64,000 bases of DNA from Alitta virens (Eukaryota > Annelida > Polychaeta > Phyllodocida > Nereididae), in NCBI GenBank assembly GCA_932294295.1, contig OW028584.1, positions 27,000,970-27,064,969 on the forward strand. The letters are read 5' to 3'. The stretch's first letter is position 1, and each line of letters starts with the position of its first letter. Below, piece by piece: positions 47,474 to 56,140 of the stretch. The position numbers and the translations under genes were made by a program. The notes beneath the pieces are model-generated. The model saw only the letters and a program-made list of their open reading frames with translations, ran no database searches and had not been told where the DNA came from.

Positions 47474-48437
47474 GTGAGTAATTAAGTAATTATTTGTTTT
47501 GACATTTTAACAGGTGTTTTACTGCCATTCTATATATTGGACTAACCGTGCACATGGGCCCATATTTTTTTTTCCTGGGGGGGGGGGGGGATGAAATCTG
47601 CCAGGACTCCCCAAGACTGGACCAAATCAAGAGCAGATCACATAGACCTTAATTTTTTTTTTTTAATATCTTTTAAGATTTGCTTAGTGTTAAAAAAATA
47701 TATAAATATCCGAAATTATAGTGGATTTTCACGGAAGGATCTCTGTATTTCCACCAGGTGGCTAAAACAATACTGCAATTCTATTGACTGAAAAAGTTCC
47801 CGCCTTTGACTGTTATTGGCGGAAGCAAACTGCATCCTAGCAGCAGTATTTTTAGTGCACTTTAAGGGTTATTTGACATTTTATCATTTGGTTAATTTTT
47901 GTTATTTTTCTGAGAAAATATATTTATTGCTCAGTGAAAAGACTATATTTAGACCTATCTCTAGATGTCCTTTGGATGACAGATCCCTTTAAAAAAAACT
48001 CTACTCATAAACAAGGCACAGGTTAACCATCTTGAATGTGGGTACACTACAGCTACCATAATGATTTTTATTAAATCAGTTAACGACGAGCCATTTCCAA
48101 AATGTTGTATGCATTATATCTGCTTCTGAGTAATACCTCAAGACATTTTAATCAATGTACAAGAGACCCTTTTGTCTAAAAATTGAAATAAGTATAATTA
48201 TGTATGTGATGCAATTTGCCGTTCATACACTAGGTTTCCAGGGGGGGGGGGGGGCAGTATATTCGCATTTTCACTCCCCCCACTTGCTTTGTAGGGGGGG
48301 GGGGGGAGGTTTACATCCCCCAAGCCCCCAGGATCTGCACCCATGGTGCATATGGACAGAGCCAGATTTAATAGAGCAACACTGGTCAGTGGTGTAAAAT
48401 GGGGTGCAGTCTATGAAACAAAGTTATTAATATATCC
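47474..48437. other. Presumed intron 1 of the VWA gene: repeats and G/C runs
   Basis: Contains a G run at about 47577-47590, dispersed repeat D copy 3, and two long G runs (about 48241-48254 and 48295-48306) around a C-rich stretch that can fold back on itself. No exon continuing the VWA domain was found. Confidence 0.5.
47716..47955 (+). repeat. Dispersed repeat D, copy 3
   Basis: About 240 bases matching 34,900-35,134 (inverted) closely over the full length, including 'gtggattttcacggaagg', 'ccaccaggtggctaaaac' and 'gcagcagtatttttagtgca'. The 3' end has 'gaaaatatatttattgctca'. Confidence 0.78.
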
Positions 48438-48544
48438 TTAACACATAAGAACAACAAAAACACATGATTTGGTGAGTGGATACATTTTGTCACATTTATT
48501 GATTGGCATAATAGAATGTTACATGCTTGTGTTTGTGGACACCC
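48438..48544 (-). repeat. Direct repeat B2 at the 3' end of the YR retrotransposon
   Basis: 107 bases matching 48904-49010 at a constant offset of 466 with only about four mismatches and no gaps. It probably marks the outer 3' end of the element. The sequence to its left is unrelated to the other copy. Confidence 0.85.
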
Positions 48545-48903
48545 TTAGTGGGGACACATTAATACAAGTAATGTTTGTTGACACCCTTAATGGGGACACA
48601 TTAAATAATAATTGGTAATAGATATAGCAAGATTAAACAAGGTTATATGTGACATTTTGAGAATTTTTAAGATAGGAAAATTTTAATTTTAAGGGGACGG
48701 TGGGAGGGAGTAGAAAGAAGCGAATGACCAGTAGCATGGGGGAGATCCTTACATACCTAGGACAACTGGATTAGCCCAGCTGCCAGTCCCTGGTGGAGGC
48801 TGTGAACGTAACTTGACCCTGGTGGCCATCAAGGTATTGCCTGGAATGAATGTTGCTTTTCCCAAGATGGCGTTAACCCCGTTTACACATTAGTAAACAT
48901 CAT
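48545..48903 (-). other. Segment between the two direct repeats (possible A2 region)
   Basis: In elements with split direct repeats (order A1-genes-B1-A2-B2) this would be A2. It begins with a short tandem duplication ('gacaccctta.tggggacacatta' twice). No match to it was found at the 5' side of the gag ORF. Confidence 0.5.
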
Positions 48904-49010
48904 TTAACACATAAGAACAACAAGAACACATGATTTGGTGAGTGGATACATTTTGCCACATTTATTGATTGGCATAAAGGAATGTTACATGCTTGTGTTT
49001 GTGGACACCC
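48904..49010 (-). repeat. Direct repeat B1 of the YR retrotransposon
   Basis: Partner of 48438-48544. It lies about 100 bases downstream (minus strand) of the recombinase stop codon. Confidence 0.85.
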
Positions 49011-49108
49011 AGATGCATGCTATGCAGGCAATCCCAAACACAAGTAATTAAATGTTAGATAAGACAGAGGTGAATTATGAGAGATAGATATGAAATGAGG
49101 ATTAACGG

Positions 49109-50053
49109 TTAGTGTGGGGTGCTATGCGAGCCTGTGGCGAGTTTAGCTGCAGCAGTGGCCAGCGCTGCAGTTGAAGGCCTGATATAGTTAGAATAAGCTC
49201 TAGAGCGCCACCTGCCAAGCTTTTTAATAAAGGAGTCGGGTAATTTATTATGCGCTGCTTCTGTAGCAGAGCCGGCCCTGAGAGAATGAGGCATAATATT
49301 AGACGCGTCATAACCGATCGCAGCGAACCTCTCTTTCATAGCTCCTGAAAGGGATTCATGCATCAGTGGAGACTTGTCCGAGTGCAAAAACAAGGGGTTG
49401 GCTAGACCCAGCGACCTGAGGGGCAGGTAGTCTTTAAGATTACAGTGCGCGCAGACATGTGTCTGCGAACAACCGACTACTACCCCAAAGCCCTTGACGC
49501 TTGTTTTGGATGAACTAACTTCCGGTGTGCAATGTGGGACAGCCCGCTCAAAAAACTTTATGTGTGAAGCTAGGAGGGGAGGAGAAACATGCGGATTAAA
49601 TGTATACTCGGGTGCTCTGAGGCAGGCAAAGAAAGCCAGGGTCATGGCTGTGGATATCATCATATTTTCGTAATTATCAGGCAGTGTATATATCATATAA
49701 GTGCTTTAACATAGCATAAGACACAGGCGCGGCTGACCTTGGTGCTGGATGTTGCCTGTCTAGAGACTTGAGAGCCCAATTTACCCAAACTGTATAGATA
49801 TTCTGGGGCATGGCCCCTAATGCAATGACCCATGACTTTATTCCTGCTAAGTATACTTTAATGGAGTGAACGAGAATAGACAGTGTAGATAGATAGGCAA
49901 TAAAACTTAATACCGTTACCTCTGTGAGATGAAGTGGTTCAACATGATACTGACGACAGAATCTAAGGTAATGCCTGACACCGGTGCAGTAGACTTTACG
50001 TGAATTTAACGCCAACCCTGTTGCAACTAGTGATTGTGCTCGCCGATCCAATT
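49109..50053 (-). pseudogene. Tyrosine recombinase of the YR retrotransposon (one frameshift)
   Basis: The N-terminal DNA-binding part is in one frame (50,053 down to about 49,690: ALNSRKVYCTGVRHYLRFC, resembling the SAM-like core-binding domain). The catalytic part is in another (about 49,690-49,109). Visible active-site residues are Arg in FFACLRAPE (about 49616-49618), His and Arg in PHSLRAG, Trp in GRWRSRAY at the second-histidine position, and the nucleophile Tyr in SNYIRP. A CSQTHVCAHC cluster lies between. The frameshift falls in an AT-dinucleotide-like stretch (tatatgatatataca). The enzyme would join the circular cDNA to the genome. This copy cannot make it unaided. Confidence 0.85.
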
Positions 50054-50119
50054 CTGAAACAGCAAAATACAGTTAAATGGTAGTGCCAAAATACGAAACA
50101 TTTACGGGCCATACAGTAC
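50054..50119 (-). other. Candidate 66-nt spliceosomal intron in the YR retrotransposon
   Basis: On the minus strand the sequence reads CAATGTCAG|GTACTG ... ctgtTTTCAG|AATTGG. Removing it takes one leftover base of the RNase H frame and two of the recombinase frame into a single codon and restores one continuous frame. Unspliced, the RNase H frame stops inside at about 50,073. The interior is AT-rich compared with the flanks. Confidence 0.65.
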
Positions 50120-51600
50120 CTGACATTGAAAAACCATCGGCTAGAAATTCATGTAGTTGACCTCGGCTGAGCCTGTCTGCGGCTACATTATCGCCGGTGG
50201 AAATGTAGACATCGCGACTAAGAATGCTGTTGGCTTCAAGCACGAGGGTCCACTGGTGAACCATCTCAAGCAACTCCGGAATCGGAGTGTAAAGTTTGGT
50301 GAGTATGTAACAGACGGAAGAGTTATCAATATGAAAAATTACTTTCCTGCTACTGAGTGCCTCGCCCCAGGAGGCAAAAGCTTTGACTGCTGCATGGAGC
50401 TCATGCCAGTTAATGGAGCGCTCCCGAAGGGAGGCAGATTCGCTAGCATACACCATAGTAAACCACTGGTCCAGAAGACCCCTGTAGCCATAGTCACTGG
50501 CATCTGTATAGACATGCAAGACATCGTCTGAGGACCAATCGGTGTCATACATAAACACTCTATTATGGGTGTCTAGACACTTTGCCCACCAGACAATGTC
50601 TTTGCGGGCCTCAGCAGAAAGGCAAATTTTATAGTGAAGGAACTTGACCTTCCTAGTTAGGGCGATAAGCCGTCCGATAAAGGCACGGCCAGAACGCACT
50701 ACACGGGCTGCAAAAGCGAGCTTGCCAATTAGACTTAACAGACTCCGCTTTGTGCCCACTCTAGCGCCCTGCCATGAAGCCAATATATCTTTAATCTCAC
50801 GCACTCTGGCGTCAGAGATACACAAGACTTTGGTCTCACAGTCTATAATGATGCCAAGGAACTCGACCACAGAACTGGGTGAGGTGACCTTGCTTGGCTG
50901 AACTTTAAAACCAGCCAATCCGCAAACCTCAATCATTTTGCTGATGTTATCAGCACACGCATGGTGGGTGGGAGAGACCACCAGGAAATCATCAACGTAT
51001 CTGACGATATCCATGGTGACCCCCTCACATACCATAAAAAGCTCTAAAATATGCGCAAATACATCGAACAGTGCAGGAGCCAATCGTAAGCCAAAATTAA
51101 GAACCTTAGAAAAGAAAAATTGGTCGGACCATTGAAACCCTAGCAGATGCAGGGTGGACTGCAATATGCTTATAAGCATCCATCAGGTAAATTTTTGCTA
51201 AGAAGGGAATTTTTGGCTTATATTTAATGCAAAGGGCTACTGCATCATCGACGGACGCATATTGAAGAGAGTAATCATCCGGATTAATACTGGCATTAAC
51301 AGAGCCAAGTGCCGGATACGAGAGGTCATGTATTAGGCACACCTTGGAGCTGTCCCTTTTTAGGAAAGCTCCAAGGGGAGATATGACATAGTTCACGAAA
51401 CGGAGAGTCTGTGAACGGGCCATACAACCTACCCATATGCAAGTCGGTATCGATGATGTCACTGACCTGCTGAGCAAACTCGCGTGCGGACGGCCAGTTA
51501 GGATTGACCACGACGTTGCTGGCTGGAGGGCGACCAATTCGGACTCCCTCGGTAATAAGACATATAATAAGCTCTGCCTCATCTGTGTTTACAATTTTTG
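50120..51600 (-). pseudogene. Reverse transcriptase and RNase H of the YR retrotransposon (two frameshifts)
   Basis: Minus-strand frames change near 51,395 and 51,140. The finger region has VVNPNWPSAREFA and GPFTDSPF, then FLKRDSSKVCLIHDLSYP and DAYKHIAVHP. The palm has LLGFQWSDQFFF, NFGLRLAPALFD and the catalytic YVDD at 50,988-50,999. The RNase H domain follows with YTDASDYG, NWHELHAA, HIDNSS and NVAADRLSRG, matching the Asp-Glu-Asp-Asp set. LRLAP followed by RNase H and a recombinase is typical of DIRS-like pols. It would copy element RNA to DNA. The copy is inactive. Confidence 0.88.
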
Positions 51601-51620
51601 GCAACGTCTGGCACCAGTAA

Positions 51621-52963
51621 TTAATGTTGAGAAACTGCACTGGGCAAAGGGCGCAATTTGGCGCACTTCGCACAGGTGCTGAATCCTTCTGGCCCTCCGC
51701 ACACAAGACATATGTGTTTCCTACGGCAACCCTTTCCGGCCTTACACTTGTTCTCCTGGAACATGAGACACTTGTCATCAGGGCCTTGGTCAGTTCTCTT
51801 GGCCTTTGGCAGGTCTCCCCCCTACCCGGGGCCATGAAAGGGACATTCAGAAGAATTGTGCTCAATGGATGAACACCTTGAGCAACGTGTTACATTTCGT
51901 AATGCCGAAGCATCAAAGGTAGTGACATATAACTCTTGATTCAATCTAGCAAATGCGAATGAACGTCTACAGCTTAAGATTTGCCTATGGCGTATGTCAT
52001 AACCCAATAATAGGATAATTTGAAACTGCTGCCATCCCGGATCTCCCTCAGCCACCATGGGTTCTGGTTTGGTTCAGGCTGTCTCAGTTCGTCTCGGTCA
52101 CCATCATAAGTATTGCCTAACTTATCCAAATTACGTTCCTGCCACGGCATGGGCCTGGCTTGCCACTCACGCCCCCTGGTGGGGGAACTGACTGACCGTG
52201 AGCTATGCAACCTTGCATCTTGCTCACACCCCCGGGTGGGGGAATTTAACACTCTCTCACTGCAACATGGGTGTTCTCTTTGATCATGCCCAGCGCCACG
52301 GGGTGGCGGACTGACTGACCTATAGCTTGTCTCATGGTATGCATTTGGTCTACTCGTATCATGGCTACTTTGCCTATCGTGACATATTCGGTGCCTAATG
52401 GTCTCAACTGTGTCTGGTCTCATGTAAAGGTACTCTGGATCACGTTCGGACCTAAAAGGTGACAAAACCGGCCGGCTGGGTACTTCGCCTACCAGAAAAT
52501 CGACCGGGTGGTCATATACATGCGATGACTGCTTCAGGCGGGCACCGTCAGAGATACAAGAATCTCTGTACTCTCTCTCACACATTTGATTATTGGCGAA
52601 CGAGACAAATTTGCCACTCTCGCCTATTGCCGAACTTGGCAACCTAATGGAAACAGCCTCAGCTGATCCATTGCCTTGTGCTGAGGGCAAGCTAACAGAG
52701 TCAAGTGGTCTGGTACTGCTACACAGTAAAGATTCGGCTATCACAGGCCCACCTAACTTGCTAGCCCCAGCACTAAATTCGCTCCTTGATGCTGCTCTCT
52801 CAGTTCCCACTTTGAGTCTCTGAATCACAAATGCTCACATTATCGATATCAAATTCCTGGTCAGACAGCATGTAAACATCCCCATTCGAGGTATAGCTCT
52901 GCACTTTCCTGGTCCTCCACACACACTACAGCTGCGGGCTTTTGTCTTCTTAGACCTTGTCAT
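51621..52963 (-). pseudogene. Gag-like ORF of the YR retrotransposon with CCHC and CCCH fingers
   Basis: An ATG at 52,963 (minus) fits the start but the first 130 bases need a frame change. The main frame (52,828-52,025) is polar, with three imperfect repeats built on S-P-(P/T)-R-G (for example VSSPTRGREWQAR). After a shift near 52,025 comes a retroviral-type zinc knuckle, CSRCSSIEHNSSEC (CX2CX4HX4C, 51,843-51,884). Beyond a stop at 51,822 in the same frame is a second Cys/His cluster with C-X7-C-X5-C-X3-H spacing (51,714-51,770) and more cysteines, ending at a stop at 51,621. It presumably binds element RNA. Confidence 0.65.
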
Positions 52964-53156
52964 ATTTGAAGTATACACTAAAACAAGTGCACTCACGTTT
53001 TTTTGGATGAAGGTCAGAAGACTTGGTAGTGCGTAGTATAGCTCAGACGGCTTAAAGTTGAAGCTATAGGGGCTCAGCTGAACAGAAACAGGCTTGTAGC
53101 AGGCTTAGAGCTGTGTTGCTTGACCACTGCAAACAGGAAACAAGCTTCCGTGCTGT

Positions 53157-54095
53157 GACGGGGTCGCTTTTACTGATTATTTGCTAGAGTTCGGAAGGGT
53201 GGCCGACTTTAATGGGTGGACTGATGAAGAGCGCTGTTTTCACTTGTGGACCAGCATTGATGGCCCAGCCCGTTTGAAAATAGTGTCCCTGCCCTACGAG
53301 AAATCATGGACTAGGATGGTTGGTCAATTGAGGTCTCTATTCTGTTCCACTAGGGCCCTGGACGCCTATAGAATTAAGTGGTTCAATGCAAAAAGGGGCC
53401 CGGATATGGATCTGGAGTCTTATGGCCTGTTCCTTCTGGATTTGTCCAGAAAGGCCAATCCAGCGTCCACAGGGGAAGAGCAAGAAAGGCTTGCCAAAGA
53501 AAGGTTCATGGAAACCTCCGGGTCCACCCAGATGAGGTTTTGGTTGGGGGCTCTGAAACCAGCCACACTTCAAGATGCTATTGACCTGGCCACCCAGTAT
53601 GAGGCTGCCTATGAAGCAGCCAAGCCCCACAAGCCCGACATGGGCCCCCCAGGGGCTGTGGCCATGGTTCATGCGGATGAAGTGGAGCCCTCTCCCATTC
53701 CCCGGCCAGTCAGGCAGTCCCAGTATAGTGCCCCAGTGACCGAGGAACAAATGAAAAGGATGTTCTACTCCTTCATGAGGGACATGTTGGCAGGCCGAGA
53801 TGGTGCCCACCCCACTGGGGACCGTAACGCCGAGCCAGGCCCCCCCGACTATAAAGACCGGAAATGTTACAATTGTCATGAATACGGCCATATTAGACGG
53901 AATTGCCCTAGGCCACAAAGGGAGAGAAGGAAAGGCCCTGGCCATTCAAACCAAAAGTCGGGGGAGGGGTCACGAAGGGCCAGAGAAACTGGCGGGGATG
54001 GGAGAAAAGCTGGGCCCACAAGGCCCTCCAAGGGACCCCGACCGACCTCTGGTGAAAGGAAGCAAAAAGGCCGATCGGATTCGCCAAAAGAGTGA
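53157..54095 (+). pseudogene. Gypsy gag, N-terminally truncated
   Basis: The open frame has no good ATG at its start and enters directly into a capsid-like region (LEFGRVADFNGWTDEERC, then an Ala/Leu helical stretch with LKPATLQDAIDLA), as in Retrotrans_gag domains. A zinc knuckle CYNCHEYGHIRRNC (CX2CX4HX4C) lies near residue 235. A very basic Gly/Arg/Lys tail ends at TGA 54,093-54,095. The protease frame overlaps the stop by shifting -1, a usual Gypsy arrangement. No strong slippery heptamer is seen. Confidence 0.8.
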
Positions 54096-55045
54096 GGGTG
54101 GAGGAGGACCTGGCCCCAGGCCCTCCACCCTCGAAATCAACGTCACCAGAACGTTGGACTGGGGTTTCCGTGGGACAGTTTAGGCCTCCATGCCCTCTGG
54201 GCCCCGAGGCGGTAACCGTATGGTATATTTTAATTCGAATGGGATCCACTGACTTAGACATGTTAGTAGACACAGGAGCCCAAGTATCTTTGCTAAATAA
54301 ATCGGTGTATGACGAAGTTCCTAGTGTGAGTGGGACTCCCCTCCGCCCGGTGGACAGACAAATAGCGGCTGCCAATGGCGGCCTGATAAAGGTTTATGGT
54401 ATGTTGGAAATGACCTTTGTAATAGAAAGGATTCCCTATGTGTGTGATTTTTTAGTAGCAGACATGGGCCATCTCTCTGGCCTGTTAGGGATGGATTTCT
54501 TAAAGAGACACAAAGCCACTTTAATGTGTTCCACAGGGACAGTGAGGCTAGGGGGGGGTGGAGATCAATTGTCGAGAGGGCAGGGTGGTAGAGCTATTGT
54601 CAATGAGCCCATTTGCCTCCCAGCCAGACACACAACATTGGTTGCCATTAATTTGGTGACCTGGGGGCAGAATAAGGGTCAAGACATGGTGCTCGAAGCT
54701 TTGCCCCAGGTATGTCAGAATAACCATGTCATGATCCCAAGGGGAGTATTGGACACGAGTAGTCCCGCCCCCGCAGTATGGGTGACTAATCCCTAACAGA
54801 AAGAAATTTGTTTGTTAAAAGGTCAATTGCTGGGGGAGTTGCATGAGGTCCTTTCCTGTGGGGACCTTCCTAGTGAGAAGCCAAGGGTGACCTCGGTCAC
54901 CCCGGCAGGAGGGGCCTCACGGGAGAAATTACCTGGGCACCTGCAATCCCTGGTGGACCAAGCTGATCACCTAACCTCCGACCAGGAGGCCCAGCTGTCC
55001 TCTGTCTTGGCCAAATATGAGAGTTGTTTCGAGGGGGGGTTCTAA
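54092..55045 (+). pseudogene. Gypsy aspartic protease and start of pol
   Basis: In this frame the retropepsin motif LVDTGAQVSLL appears near residues 58-68, followed by a hydrophobic strand and LLGMDFL, the usual second part of the fold. An in-frame stop (TAA at about 54,794) interrupts it. The frame then continues to 55,045 with the linker to RT. The next break is a one-base change of frame in the G7 run at about 55,031-55,039. Confidence 0.8.
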
Positions 55046-56140
55046 TGGGCTAGGGCGCACTGACCTGGCCAAGCATTCCATTGATACCGGTGACCACAGG
55101 CCCTTTAAGTTGCCAGCGAGGAGACTGGGCTGGGCCCAGAATCGTGCCCTCGCGGAAGAGATAGATAGAATGATGGAGTTAGGAGTGATTGAGCCCAGTA
55201 GTAGCCCTTGGTCCAGCCCCCCTGTTCTCGTCCGGAAGAAGGATGGCTCCTTCCGGTTCTGTGTTGACTATAGACGTCTGAATTCTTGCACTAAGAGGGA
55301 TGCATATCCCTTGCCCCGGATAGAGGACTGTCTGGATACTTTAGCTGGGGCGAAATGGTTCTGCACATTAGATTTGTCTGCAGGATATTGGCAGATAGCA
55401 ATGGAGGATAGAGATAGAGAGAAAACTGCTTTTACAACACCTAGAGGTCATTACCATTTCACTGTCATGCCCTTTGGGGTGACCAATGGTCCTGCTACTT
55501 TAGAGAGATTAATGGAGTTAGTTTTAGGTGGTTTAGATCTGAATACTTGTCTATGCTACATGGACGACATAGTGGTCCAGGGTTCAACATTTAAGCAATG
55601 TCTGTCCAACCTTATTGTGGTATTAGATAGAATGGGACAGGCCGGCCTGAGGTTGAAGACCAGCAAGTGTGAACTGTTCAAGAAAGAGGTGTCTTTTCTA
55701 GGCCATGTTGTGAGTGAGAAAGGGGTGGCCCCAGACCCCCGCAAAATAGAGGCCGTGCGAAATTGGCTTGTGCCCCAGTCAGTACATGAGGTCAGGAGTT
55801 TTGTGGGGTTTGCTTCTTATTATAGAAAGTATGTGCCCAATTTCGCTTCTCTAGCTACGCCCTTGCATGCACTTATGACTCCCAAGCTCGATTTTAAATG
55901 GACTAGGGAGTGCCAAAGGTCCTTTGAGGCCCTTATCTTGGCTCTAACGACGGCCCCTGTCTTGGCGCTGCCTCGTGAGGGCTGCCCAGTAATTTTGGAT
56001 ACTGATGCATCCGATCTGGCTATTGGTGGTGTCCTATCCCAGGTGATAGACGGGAAGGAACGAGTAGTGGCCTATGCGTCCCAAGCTTTGTCAGCCTCCC
56101 AGAGAAATTATTGCAGTTGTCAAGATGGCCAAAGTTTTCA
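55017..56140 (+). pseudogene. Gypsy reverse transcriptase and first half of RNase H
   Basis: Contains the standard RT blocks: GVIEPSSSPWSSPPVLVRKK, RFCVDYRRLN, FCTLDLSAGYWQI, HFTVMPFGVTNGPATL, the catalytic YMDD at 55,557-55,568, FLGHVV and SFVGFASYYRKY. RNase H begins with DTDASD and AYASQALS. The true frame is lost at about 56,105-56,115, where the next frame continues RNase H. The 3' end given is where homology in this frame fades, although it stays open to 56,183. Confidence 0.88.

Larger units (their letters stand above)
48438..53155 (-). mobile_element. Tyrosine-recombinase retrotransposon (DIRS/Ngaro-like), broken copy
   Basis: Read on the minus strand, the order is gag-like ORF, reverse transcriptase-RNase H, tyrosine recombinase, then a 3' region with a 107-bp direct repeat pair. 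Such elements integrate through a recombinase instead of a DDE integrase and usually leave no target duplication (family knowledge). The copy has frameshifts near 52,025, 51,395, 51,140 and 49,690 and a stop at 51,822. The 5' end is undefined, because a Gypsy gag begins head to head at about 53,160 and no partner of the 3' repeats is seen there. A DIRS versus Ngaro assignment needs a phylogeny. The repeat arrangement leans Ngaro-like. Confidence 0.85.

Noticed and set aside
50157..50531. Plus-strand ORFs across the YR element
   Set aside because: Antisense shadows of the RNase H and RT frames.
53337..53945. 202-codon minus-strand ORF antisense to the Gypsy gag
   Set aside because: It mirrors a well-supported gag frame. 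There is no independent motif or start.
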